Shown: positions 35,030 to 44,000 of the stretch, in pieces
How the letters are laid out: each line of letters begins with the position of its first letter
How positions within the stretch are numbered: the stretch's first letter is position 1
Source: an uncultured Candidatus Melainabacteria bacterium
GTDB taxonomy: Bacteria > Cyanobacteriota > Vampirovibrionia > Gastranaerophilales > Gastranaerophilaceae
Length of the DNA stretch: 64,000 nucleotides
Reading direction: 5' to 3'
NCBI GenBank assembly: GCA_934693235.1
Contig: CAKUUY010000001.1
Span: 145,750-209,749, forward strand
Notes under the pieces: generated by a model
Told to the model about the DNA's origin: nothing
What the model saw: only the letters and a program-made list of their open reading frames with translations
Databases searched by the model: none
Program-made: the position numbers and the translations under genes

Positions 35030-35052
35030 ATTAGTGTAATTTTTACACTAAT
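35030..35052. promoter_or_regulatory. Perfect 10-bp-arm palindrome at the typA transcription start
   Basis: ATTAGTGTAA, TTT, TTACACTAAT. It starts at the base after the -10 box and covers the predicted +1 site. This is the usual place for a repressor operator. The RNA could form only part of the hairpin because transcription starts within the left arm. Confidence 0.55.
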
Positions 35053-35080
35053 GTTACTCAAATATAGATAGTAGGGAAAT

Positions 35081-36880
35081 ATGACGACACATAACGAAAA
35101 TATCAGAAACATAGCTATCATAGCTCACGTTGACCATGGCAAAACAACTCTTGTTGACTGCTTGTTAAAACAAGCTGGAGCTTTTCGAGCTAATCAGCAA
35201 GTTCAGGAACGTGTATTAGATAGCAACGATTTGGAAAGAGAACGTGGAATTACAATTCTTTCTAAAAATATTTCAATTAATTACAAAGACACAAAAATTA
35301 ATGTAGTAGATACTCCGGGTCACGCAGACTTTGGTGGCGAAGTTGAACGTGTTTTGGGTATGGTAGATGGTGCATTACTAATTGTTGATGCTGCAGAAGG
35401 CCCTATGCCTCAAACAAGATTTGTACTTTCTAAAGCTTTGGAATTAGGTTTGAAAATTATAGTTGTAATCAACAAAATTGACAAACCTGCCGCAGAACCT
35501 TTAACAGCGTTAGACAAAGTTTTTGATTTGTTTACAGAATTGACGGATAGAGAAGATTTGATAGATTTTCCATTCATCTTTGCAAGTAGCTTGAACGGTT
35601 TTGCTATTAAAGATTTGGACGACGAAAGAAAAGATATGGTTCCATTATTAAACTGTATTTTGGAAAACATTAAACCTCCCAAAGGAGATGCAGATAAACC
35701 TTTCCAATTCCGCGCAACAACTCTTGACTACAACGAATATGTAGGAAGAATTGTTATCGGACGTATTGAAAACGGGAAAGTTAAATCTCAAGAACAAGTT
35801 TGTGTGGTTCACGCAGACGGAAGCCAAGAAAAAGGAAAAATCACAAAACTTTTTGGGTTCCATGATTTAGGTAGAACTGAAATTGAAGAAGCTTATGCAG
35901 GAGATATCGTTGGCATTGCAGGCTTTGCAGATATACAAATCGGTGAAAGCATTTGTTCTTTGGCAGATCCTCAACCACTACCTTTAATCAAGGTTGATGA
36001 ACCGACTTTGCAAATGAATTTCTCTGTAAACGACAGCCCGTTTGCTGGCACTGAAGGCAAATTTGTTACATCTCGACAGTTGAGAAAAAGACTCTATGAC
36101 GAACTTGAAAAAAACGTAAGTTTAAGAGTAGAAGACACTGATTCTACAGATGTTTTCAGAGTTTCAGGAAGAGGAGAACTACACTTAGGAATTTTGATTG
36201 AAACAATGCGTCGTGAGGGATATGAATTTCAAGTATCTAAACCAGAAGTAATTTACAAAACAATTGATGGTATAAAATGTGAACCGTTCGAAAACTTAAT
36301 TGTTGACGTTCCGGAAGGATGTGCTGGTAGCTGCATCGACAGACTTTCTGGCAGAAAAGCAGAAATGAAAGAAATGAACAATGCTAAAGGCAGAACTACA
36401 ATGGTATTCCACATTCCTGCTCGAGGATTAATCGGTTTCAGAAGCGAATTCATCAGAATGACTCGCGGAGAAGGAATTATGTACCACACATTCTTGGATT
36501 ACAGACCATTTGCCGGTGATATTCCTCGTCAAAGAAATGGTTCTATCATCGCTCACGAACAAGGTGAAGCTATACCTTACGCATTGGCTCAGTATGAAGA
36601 TCGAGGGACATTCTTTGTTACACCAAAAACTAAGGTTTACCGTGGAATGATTATCGGAGAATGTAATAAACCACAAGATATCGTAGTTAATATCTGCAAA
36701 ACTAAGAAATTGACCAACATGCGTAGTGCAACAGCTGATGTAATGGTAACATTGCAAGCTCACAAGGAAATGTCTTTAGAAGAATGCATGGAATACATCG
36801 GAGATGACGAACTGGTTGAAATTACTCCGGAAAACGTTAGAATTAGAAAAGCTGACTTAACAAGAAAAATCTATAACTAG
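35081..36880 (+). CDS. typA: Ribosome-associated GTPase TypA/BipA
   Basis: Translational GTPase that assists 50S assembly, especially at low temperature or stress. 599 residues. G motifs: G1 AHVDHGKTT, G2 region ERGITI, G3 DTPGHADFGGEVERVL, G4 NKIDKP, G5 ASSLNG. An elongation-factor-like beta barrel and two EF-G-like domains follow, and the TypA-specific C-terminal domain (RSATADVMVTL, EYIGDDELVEITPENVRIRK) closes the protein. A TAGGGA site lies upstream. Confidence 0.98.
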   Translation: MTTHNENIRNIAIIAHVDHGKTTLVDCLLKQAGAFRANQQVQERVLDSNDLERERGITILSKNISINYKDTKINVVDTPGHADFGGEVERVLGMVDGALLIVDAAEGPMPQTRFVLSKALELGLKIIVVINKIDKPAAEPLTALDKVFDLFTELTDREDLIDFPFIFASSLNGFAIKDLDDERKDMVPLLNCILENIKPPKGDADKPFQFRATTLDYNEYVGRIVIGRIENGKVKSQEQVCVVHADGSQEKGKITKLFGFHDLGRTEIEEAYAGDIVGIAGFADIQIGESICSLADPQPLPLIKVDEPTLQMNFSVNDSPFAGTEGKFVTSRQLRKRLYDELEKNVSLRVEDTDSTDVFRVSGRGELHLGILIETMRREGYEFQVSKPEVIYKTIDGIKCEPFENLIVDVPEGCAGSCIDRLSGRKAEMKEMNNAKGRTTMVFHIPARGLIGFRSEFIRMTRGEGIMYHTFLDYRPFAGDIPRQRNGSIIAHEQGEAIPYALAQYEDRGTFFVTPKTKVYRGMIIGECNKPQDIVVNICKTKKLTNMRSATADVMVTLQAHKEMSLEECMEYIGDDELVEITPENVRIRKADLTRKIYN

Positions 36881-36905
36881 TTTGAAATTAACTAATTTGA
36901 TATAG

Positions 36906-36935
36906 CAAAACGTCCTTTTTATTGAGGACGTTTTT
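36906..36935 (+). terminator. typA intrinsic terminator
   Basis: AAACGTCCT / AGGACGTTT stem with an 8-nt loop followed by a short T run. Confidence 0.85.
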
Positions 36936-36990
36936 CACATTAACTTTTATTATAAATCCATATTTTTCAAGACATTCAAAACATTTTTTA

Positions 36991-36999
36991 TGCTAAAAT
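36991..36999 (+). promoter_or_regulatory. tmk extended -10
   Basis: TGC directly before TAAAAT, followed by an AAGGAGG ribosome site and the ATG at 37019. Confidence 0.5.
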
Positions 37000-37018
37000 T
37001 TTTATAAGGAGGATTAGA

Positions 37019-37627
37019 ATGCAAGAAGGACTATTTATTACTTTTGAAGGCCCAGACGGCTGTGGAAAAACAACCCAAATGAATTTATTAGCACAATATT
37101 TTGAAAAAAAGGGCAAAAAGGTTGTACTAACAAGAGAACCCGGCGGAAAGGGACTTGGAGAAAAAGTCCGAAAAATTTTACTTAATTACGACGGAGAAGT
37201 TTCTGACAGATGTGAATCCTTCTTATTTTTAGCTGATAGAGCACAAAATATAGATATAATCGTCAAACCTGCTGTTAAACAAGGAGAGATTGTTTTATGT
37301 GACAGACACATAGATTCAACAGTTGCGTATCAAGGTTATGGCAGAGGGCTTGATATAAATGAAATTAACATGTTAAATAACCTTGCAACAGGAGGTAAAA
37401 AACCGGACTTAACACTAGTTTTTGATGTTGATGTAGAAACCTCAATGAAACGAGTCGGCAAAGAAAAAGATAGAATGGAAAGTGCCGGAATTGAGTTTCA
37501 TAATAGAGTTAGAAACGGCTATCTTGAACTTGCAACACAAGAACCAGACAGAATTAAAGTTCTTGATGCGACAAAAACAATTGAAGAAATTCATGAAAAA
37601 GTCATAGAAATTATTGAAAAATTATAA
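37019..37627 (+). CDS. tmk: Thymidylate kinase
   Basis: Phosphorylates dTMP to dTDP. 202 residues, usual length. The P-loop FEGPDGCGKTTQ is at 9-20, the DR(Y/H) motif appears as CDRHIDSTVAYQGYGRG, TREPGG binds the substrate, and the lid region RVGKEKDRME follows near 141-150. A perfect AAGGAGG site precedes the ATG. It is monocistronic and converges on the pseudopilin gene. Confidence 0.97.
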   Translation: MQEGLFITFEGPDGCGKTTQMNLLAQYFEKKGKKVVLTREPGGKGLGEKVRKILLNYDGEVSDRCESFLFLADRAQNIDIIVKPAVKQGEIVLCDRHIDSTVAYQGYGRGLDINEINMLNNLATGGKKPDLTLVFDVDVETSMKRVGKEKDRMESAGIEFHNRVRNGYLELATQEPDRIKVLDATKTIEEIHEKVIEIIEKL

Positions 37628-37652
37628 CAAATTTTTAATTTAAAAAATTTAT

Positions 37653-38441
37653 CTATTGTAAACATTCCCAATATGTTTTACTTGGATTATCTGGGCAAAC
37701 ATTCTGAATTGCATATTTACCACAGGTTATACCATTTAAAGCAGAAGTTGCGGTTTTAGAACATTTTTCATTGTGTTCCGGATTATTAGTGTCGTAAACT
37801 TTTTCACCATTTTCATTAGTAATCATACCAACCTCAGAAGCAGCAGGCATAAAGTCACCCTTTGCAGTTATCATAAAAAGAAATATATCGTGTCCATAAG
37901 CATTGGGCTTCTTTTGTATCCCATTTGTGTCCAAAGTTATCCAAACAGAATTACAATTTCTCATAAATGCAATTGTACTTCCATCAGACAAATTATAACT
38001 ATAATTTGGATAAAATAATTGACTACACTCTGGCCTAATTCCTTGATTAAGAGTTAACGTCCTAACATTATTAGTATAATTGTCATAATCTCTCGAATTC
38101 TTTATCGCTAAATCATGAGATTTATATTTTTCTAATATCAAATTTCCCAACATGGGATTTGAAGAAACTGAACCGTCTTCTAAATAATCCGGCGAATCTT
38201 GTTTAACTAAATTAACAGCATTGTATAAATTTGCATAAGATTTTTTAAACGCAACTTCTAATGCCCGTTTTTGAGTTTTATTTATAACAGACGGAAGGGT
38301 CAATGCTGCAACAACACCAATTATACCGAGGGTGATTAGGGTCTCTGCAAGGGTGAAAGCAAGTTTTTTGTAAAAAAAGTTACTAGGATACTGAGGCACT
38401 AGGACACTAAGGTCATTTCGGATTAGATGTTTTTCGTTCAT
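37653..38441 (-). CDS. Type IV pseudopilin with long variable leader
   Basis: 262 residues. The prepilin cleavage and methylation site KKLAFTLAETLITLGIIGVV is at about 25-44, so the leader removed by the prepilin peptidase is about 28 residues, longer than the usual 5-15. The hydrophobic helix continues through AALTLPSVI, then a globular Cys-containing domain follows (six cysteines, CGKYAIQNVCPDNPS near the end). The leader is partly encoded by an imperfect 16-nt tandem repeat. The start has an AAAGGAAG site. It is likely a minor pilin of a type IV pilus or type II secretion machine; partners are not nearby. Confidence 0.82.
   Translation of the reverse strand: MNEKHLIRNDLSVLVPQYPSNFFYKKLAFTLAETLITLGIIGVVAALTLPSVINKTQKRALEVAFKKSYANLYNAVNLVKQDSPDYLEDGSVSSNPMLGNLILEKYKSHDLAIKNSRDYDNYTNNVRTLTLNQGIRPECSQLFYPNYSYNLSDGSTIAFMRNCNSVWITLDTNGIQKKPNAYGHDIFLFMITAKGDFMPAASEVGMITNENGEKVYDTNNPEHNEKCSKTATSALNGITCGKYAIQNVCPDNPSKTYWECLQ
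38382..38413. repeat. Two imperfect 16-nt tandem repeats inside the pseudopilin leader
   Basis: ACTAGGATACTGAGGC followed by ACTAGGACACTAAGGT, 13 of 16 identical. They encode the VLVPQY part of the prepilin leader. Confidence 0.6.
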
Positions 38442-38515
38442 GTTTTATACTTCCTTTCTTATATTGTATTTAGTTGTATTATTACTATTAACAATTTTGA
38501 CAACTACGGAGTCTC

Positions 38516-38584
38516 GCCCTCTCTCACTGTGAGAGGGCAAAATTTCTTAGTGAGCTAGAGCGAACTTAGAAATTTGGGAGAGGG
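38516..38584. repeat. Compound inverted repeat
   Basis: Hairpin GCCCTCTC / GAGAGGGC (38516-38538), then AAATTTCTTAG / CTTAGAAATTT with one mismatch (38540-38575), closed by GGGAGAGGG, which can pair alternatively with the first CCCTCTC. Confidence 0.7.
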
Positions 38585-38848
38585 TTCACTATTCATCCAT
38601 ATTTCAGATATTTGAACAAAATTAGTAAAAAGTTTCCATTTAGTTAAACTTAAAAATTTTACAAACTTTCTAACAATAAAAAATTTTGCTATTTTTTTAA
38701 TTGAATGAGATTGCAACAGCGGATTTTCAAAAAACTCAATAATACCCTTAAAACTTTTCGCTTCGCAATGACAGTTTAGCTTAGCTGCTTCGCTTCCTAG
38801 TTGCTTAGCTGCCTGTAACAAACCATGCATCTCTACATATAGGCCGCT

Positions 38849-38960
38849 AACCCTCTCTACACAACAATCTCGCTTGTGCGTCCACGCACCGCGATACCCC
38901 CCCCCCGACGGCAATTTTCATCGCAAATTCAACTTCTTTCTGCTCTTCTTGAAACCCCAT
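38849..38960 (-). other. Possible leaderless short gene with a homopolymeric G10 tract
   Basis: On the minus strand an ATG at 38960 begins MGFQEEQKEVEFAMKIAV, and the next codons run through ten G (38906-38897). As sequenced the frame stops after about 37 residues (near 38849). Loss of one G would join it to a frame of about 134 residues ending at 38555. A promoter TTGAAA (38995-38990), 17 nt, TAAAAT (38972-38967) ends exactly 6 nt before the ATG, the arrangement seen at other leaderless genes here. Whether it is translated is unknown; the downstream part is repeat sequence. Confidence 0.4.
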
Positions 38961-38980
38961 ACTTTCATTTTAACATATTT

Positions 38981-39865
38981 TTATCTATTTTTCAAGCTCT
39001 TGCTTTTTGTAAACGATTGAGAGAATACTGATACAAAAATCAAAATCATTCCGATATAAAAAGAAAGTGTGAAATTCTTTGCTTCACCCAAAAATATTAC
39101 AGCCAATAAAATCCCGTAAACAGGTTCTAAATTTCCTGCAAGGCTTACTGTAAATGCTGACAATTTTTTCAAGACATCAATATATAACAAGTACAAAACT
39201 ACTGTACAGAAAAAAGCAAGTAAAATTATCCATAACCAGTCAATTCCGATAGGTAAAATCTGCGTTGTATGAGAGATTGGGATATAAAATGGTAAGAAAA
39301 ATACCAATGACAAAGTTCCGCCTAAAAGTTCATAAAACAGCATTGATCGAGATGATTTGCCTACTTGAATTGTTTTGTTGTACAAAGTATATAATGCAAA
39401 TAATGCTGCAGAAATCACTCCAAGAAATATTCCAAACCTGTAACTCGCATCAAAATTGAATATTAACCAAATCCCCAGAACAGCAATCAGACTATAAAAA
39501 AGTTCTACAAAAGAAAACTTTGTCTTTAAAATTAAAGGTTCAAACAATACCGTAAAAAATCCAACCAACGAATAACAAACAACTCCAATTGACAATGTTG
39601 CGTACTTCATACTACCAAAAAAGAAAACCAAATGAATTGTCAACAATGCTCCTAAGCCGATTATTTTAAAAGCATCTTTAACGTTTTCGACAGGCTTCTT
39701 CTTCATAAAAACAAGCATTCCAGCAAAAATCAAAAAAGCAAAAAGCATTCTGTACCAAACTATCATAACCTCATTTAATGAAATCAACTTTGCAAATAAC
39801 CCCGTAAATCCTGATAGCAAAACTGATACATGCAATTTTAAATAATCTACCTTAACCTCATTCAT
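38981..39865 (-). CDS. EamA/DMT-family transporter
   Basis: 294 residues with ten hydrophobic helices in two repeated halves, the drug/metabolite transporter layout. Helix segments include VSVLLSGFTGLFAKL, MLFAFLIFAGMLVFM, GLGALLTIHLVFFFGSM and, in the second half, FTVSLAGNLEPVYGILLAVIFLGE, the conserved EamA end with the Pro before the last pair of helices. The substrate is unknown; relatives export amino acids or metabolites. There is no ribosome site, and a near-consensus promoter ends 6 nt before the ATG. Confidence 0.88.
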   Translation of the reverse strand: MNEVKVDYLKLHVSVLLSGFTGLFAKLISLNEVMIVWYRMLFAFLIFAGMLVFMKKKPVENVKDAFKIIGLGALLTIHLVFFFGSMKYATLSIGVVCYSLVGFFTVLFEPLILKTKFSFVELFYSLIAVLGIWLIFNFDASYRFGIFLGVISAALFALYTLYNKTIQVGKSSRSMLFYELLGGTLSLVFFLPFYIPISHTTQILPIGIDWLWIILLAFFCTVVLYLLYIDVLKKLSAFTVSLAGNLEPVYGILLAVIFLGEAKNFTLSFYIGMILIFVSVFSQSFTKSKSLKNR

Positions 39866-39871
39866 AACACA

Positions 39872-39900
39872 ATTTTGCGTTATTTTTCAAAACATGTCAA
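39872..39900 (-). promoter_or_regulatory. EamA gene promoter, leaderless arrangement
   Basis: Perfect TTGACA (39900-39895), a 17-nt spacer and CAAAAT (39877-39872), with exactly 6 nt to the ATG. Confidence 0.65.
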
Positions 39901-40061
39901 ATTATTTAACATCCAAAATTATTATTATTTTGTCTAATTACAAAATAATTTATCACCCGAAAAGTCTACGATTTTTTGAGAATTTTAAAAACTTTAATAT
40001 TCTTTTTCTGTAGAATAGTTTTTTATATCATTCACGCTTATCCTATCGTTAAGGAGTGGAC

Positions 40062-40991
40062 ATGAAAAAATTTATTGTTATTTTAGGGTTATTAATAAGT
40101 ATTTCACCATGCTACGCAGCAAGTCAATATTCATCAATTTTAGATAATATTGAAAACTCATTATATGGTTTTACATATACATCTTCAGACGATTTAACAA
40201 GGTTGTCACGAATAGAATCAACTGTTTACGGACAAGCCAAAACCAATAAATCTGTTCAAGATAGAGTAGCATCATTAAAAAAAGATATGTCAGCCGACTT
40301 GATAGGACATGAAATAGCACCTAAAGAAGATACATTTATGGAAGAGCAAGACGGTTACAAAGAAGAAAAACTGGCTCAAAGCAGTATGCCCCCTGCCGGA
40401 GCTAATGTTGATTACCCATCAATAAACGAACTCGAAAAAGAAATATTTAAGCAAGAATTTAAAACTAAAGATTTAAACTCTCGATTAGCATCACTTGAAC
40501 AAAAATCTCTTGGAAAAACATACGAAAATGAACCTTTTTCAGCACGTGTAGAGAGATTGCAAGCAAAAATAAAACCTAAATCTTTTATGGATAACAGCAT
40601 AGCACAGTCGTCAAACAACTTTTACGATGAAGATATAGTTCCTTTAGACAAAAACTACAGACTTGACGAATACAGTTCTCCTGAATTTGATTATAATTCA
40701 TACAATGCACGAAATGCGAAGCCAACAAATCTTGCTACAGTTGAAAAAGCTCTATTTCAAAGAACATTTGCAAACGAAAGAATGGACAACCGATTGTCTC
40801 GTCTTGAAAACACAATGTTCGGAACAACTTTCGCATCAGATACAGAATCTGACAGAGTAAGACGAATATCCAGTGCATACAAAGCGACCAAAAGTGCAGG
40901 AAAATATGATTCAAACAAATTTACGCAAAATATGGCAACTGCAATGCAAATCGGAACTTTACTGTTAATGATTTTAGCTTGTGTATTGTAA
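40062..40991 (+). CDS. Secreted protein with three copies of a 44-residue motif
   Basis: 309 residues from the ATG at 40062 (AAGGAG 6 nt upstream; a GTG two codons earlier overlaps that site). Signal peptide MKKFIVILGLLISISPCYA. Three related units follow the pattern (L/I/V)E..L(F/Y)....T....R(L/V)..(L/I)E, ending in F/YG: IENSLYGFTY...RLSRIESTVYG, LEKEIFKQEF...RLASLEQKSLG, and VEKALFQRTF...RLSRLENTMFG. The C-terminus has one hydrophobic segment (AMQIGTLLLMILACVL). A helical envelope protein is likely, but the family is not recognised by name. Confidence 0.75.
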   Translation: MKKFIVILGLLISISPCYAASQYSSILDNIENSLYGFTYTSSDDLTRLSRIESTVYGQAKTNKSVQDRVASLKKDMSADLIGHEIAPKEDTFMEEQDGYKEEKLAQSSMPPAGANVDYPSINELEKEIFKQEFKTKDLNSRLASLEQKSLGKTYENEPFSARVERLQAKIKPKSFMDNSIAQSSNNFYDEDIVPLDKNYRLDEYSSPEFDYNSYNARNAKPTNLATVEKALFQRTFANERMDNRLSRLENTMFGTTFASDTESDRVRRISSAYKATKSAGKYDSNKFTQNMATAMQIGTLLLMILACVL

Positions 40992-40999
40992 AGAACTAT

Positions 41000-41034
41000 A
41001 AACTCCTCACCAATTTAGGAAGAGGAGTTTATTT
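41000..41034. terminator. Bidirectional intrinsic terminator
   Basis: AAACTCCTC / GAGGAGTTT stem with a 13-nt loop between two converging genes, followed by a T-rich tail on the plus strand. Confidence 0.82.
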
Positions 41035-44000
41035 TTATTTCAACAAGTTTTTTAAATTTTTAATACCTTGTACAGCATCTTTCATTTCCTGATTAGCTTG
41101 CTGAGCTTGGGATTTTTGTTCTTCCATGTGCAGATTAAAAGCATCTTTTTTCTCTTGAACTGCATCTTTTACCGCTTGTTTGGTTTCTTTTACCTGTTCC
41201 TTCATAGTTATTTTTTTTATTGCTGACATATCACATGTTGACAACCATTTGAATGATTTTACAGAACTTCTGCTTTCTATCCCACCATTAAACACGACTT
41301 TGAAATCTTTATAATTTTTATTTCCAGAAGAAAGAGGCGGAATTGCAGCTGTATTCTCTCCTTTAGGATTTGTTGTAAGCGCATTTATGATATTTCCTGT
41401 TGCCGTTCCAAATTTAGGAATATATGAAGTTAATTTAGTTACGGACAAATCACCTAATGGGCCAAGAACAGAGACAATTTCAGCGGAAATTCGTCCTAAA
41501 ATAACAACATTTGCAGTTGCATTCAATAAATTATAACGACCTTTTACATAATAAGACATTGACGGTCCTGAAGTTTTAACTGGGTTTAATGTTGCCCACC
41601 CATTATTAAAAGTCAAATTACCTGAAACTGTTTTAAATTTTGCGGTATTTTGGATTGCTGGAAGTGACTTTACAGAATTGACTGCAGCTTTAATAATACT
41701 GTTTCGTTGTAAGTTTTGAGCAAACAAGAAATTTTCAAATCGTCCGATATTACCGAATGAACCACCTGAAACATCAAAAGAAGCCTTCCCTTTCAAATTT
41801 TTCATCATTTCAACATCAGTTGTTCCATGCAAAGTAACATTCGCATTAAAATTTAACTTCCCAGACAAAGCATTTTTTAGCCCTGCAGCACCTGCAATTG
41901 CTTTTTCTGCATCCATGCCTGTTCCCTTAAATACGACACCAATATGCCCGTTATTTATATTGTATGAAATATTGCCATTAATTTTTCCGGAAAACGCATC
42001 ACCGGTCAAGTTTTTCAAATAAAATACATTATTTGTCAAACTAAAATCAGAAGCTAAATTTTCAGCAACAATTTCCCCTGTAACAAATTTCTTAAGGGTA
42101 CCTTTCCCCTTTACAATCGGACCATTTAAAGAAACATGCATATCTGCCATTGATAGAGAAATTTCTGGGATCTTAATCGATGGAATAGTTGCAGAACCTT
42201 TTAAAATAGGATTAGTCGCGACTCCATTGACATCAATATTTCCGATTGCATTGATTTTGGATTTGCTAAAACCTGGAATTACAAATGCAATATTATTGGG
42301 AGTTGAAATATTCAAATTCAATTTTTGAGATTTATATAAATCATTAATTCCTCCTTTTAAATAACAAACTCCAATACCATTTGCAAAAACTCCAGTATCA
42401 GAAAATTTCAAACTATCCCCGTTAAGTTTTGCATTACCTTTAATTACTGTTGTTTTGCCTTTCAATTGGTCAACGGAAAGAATAGACACATAATTTGCAG
42501 GATTTGAAGTTAAGCTAAATGCGATATCTTGTTTCTTTTCATCTCCGGTAACATTTACTGCTAATGGCAACTTACCCTTTGCTGTCACAAAACTTCTAAA
42601 ATCTTTTGGAATCATTGCACGTAAATCAGAACCTAACAAATTTCCCTTTGCATTAATGTTAAAGGTCAAATTTTTGGTCATATAATCCGCAACTTTACCC
42701 GTAATATCAATTCGAGAGTTATTCAATAAAATATAAGCACTATTTATATTTATATCTTTTTCACCAAAAGATACTTTTGCACTAGGCGCCGAAATAGTCG
42801 CCACGGGATTAACAATCCTTGCTCCTGAGACATTAATAAGTCCATTCATTTTCTTACCATCTGTTGACAAATCAACCTTTGAATTAGCAACTTTTATTGA
42901 TGTATTTGATGGAGTATTTTTTAAATTGACATTATCTATGCTAACATTAACTTTTGGCACAATTTTATCAAGTTTCCCTTTTATAGAAGTATTCATTGAC
43001 ACTGTACCACTGTATATTTGATTTTCTTTTAACAAAGCCATTTGTCCTGCAGCTAAAAGCAAACCTTTGAGTTGAAGTCTATCTGCCGTAACCAATAAGT
43101 CAGCCGTAGCATCTTGAGTAATAGAACCTGAAATTTTCAATGGTTGCCCAAGTACTGACAAACCGGCTTTTCTGATGTTTACCATATTATTAGCAAAATC
43201 AATATCAGCACTTATATTATTAACGACCGTATTGTATAATTTGTAAGCAATTGAAGCTGACGGGATTTTTAAATACCCTGACGATTCAATTGTTTTTAAA
43301 TTAGATTTGATATTGAAATCAGCATCAATTCCTCCAGTTGCGGTCAATGTGTCAAAATCATTATAGTCAAATGATTTTGCAACACTATCTACCAAATCGA
43401 ACACACTTTTAAACTGAGCATTCGACTTACAATTCAAATCAATTTTAGGATGTTTTCCGGTTTTAAAATTTCCAACTAATTCTGTTAACTCGTTTTCCGC
43501 AGTATACAACTTTGTATAAAGTTTAATCCCATTACCTTTCAATTTAATATCAGCAGAACTTGCAGGAAGTTTTTTCCCATCAACAGCAACTCCAAGATTT
43601 GTTACGTCAATCGAACCTGACATATTAATATTATCCAAAGTTCCGTCTGTTTTTACATCTCCCTTAACATCCGCTGTCAATTGATTTTTATATATAGCTT
43701 TAAATATGTCAATCGGATTAATTTTAAAATCAGATTGAGTTTTTTGTATTTCCTCTTTTTCTGCAAAGACAATATCATTTAAATCAATTTCTGGCATAAT
43801 TTTGTTAAACACCTTAATGTCAAAATTGAATTGTTCTTTGTCTTGCAGAATAGCTTTACCATCAAGAGCTACTTTTATTTTCTTGTTCAAAATAAAATCG
43901 GTGATAGAAATATTGTTTCCAAAAATAGAATATGTTTTATCTGTAGGAACATCTATAAAAGTAATATTATAATTATTTACATTTATATTTGGAAGATGAT

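Larger units (their letters stand above)
38442..38960. repeat. Repeat-rich, GC-richer intergenic stretch with C10 tract
   Basis: This stretch of more than 500 bases lacks a confident gene. It holds a compound inverted repeat (38516-38584), a direct repeat of GCTTAGCTGC (38779-38788 and 38803-38812), a CATTGCGAAGCG segment (minus strand, near 38755-38771) like a dispersed repeat seen in many unrelated genomes, the palindrome GTGCGT-CC-ACGCAC near 38877-38890, and ten consecutive C (38897-38906). Base composition differs from the flanks. It is probably a non-autonomous mobile or decayed element. An open frame at 38555-38914 is made mostly of these repeats and is not called as a gene. Confidence 0.6.

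Noticed and set aside
38555..38914. Open frame of about 119 residues on the minus strand
   Set aside because: It is built from direct and inverted repeats, starts at a TTG next to the homopolymer, and has no ribosome site. It is treated as part of the repeat island.
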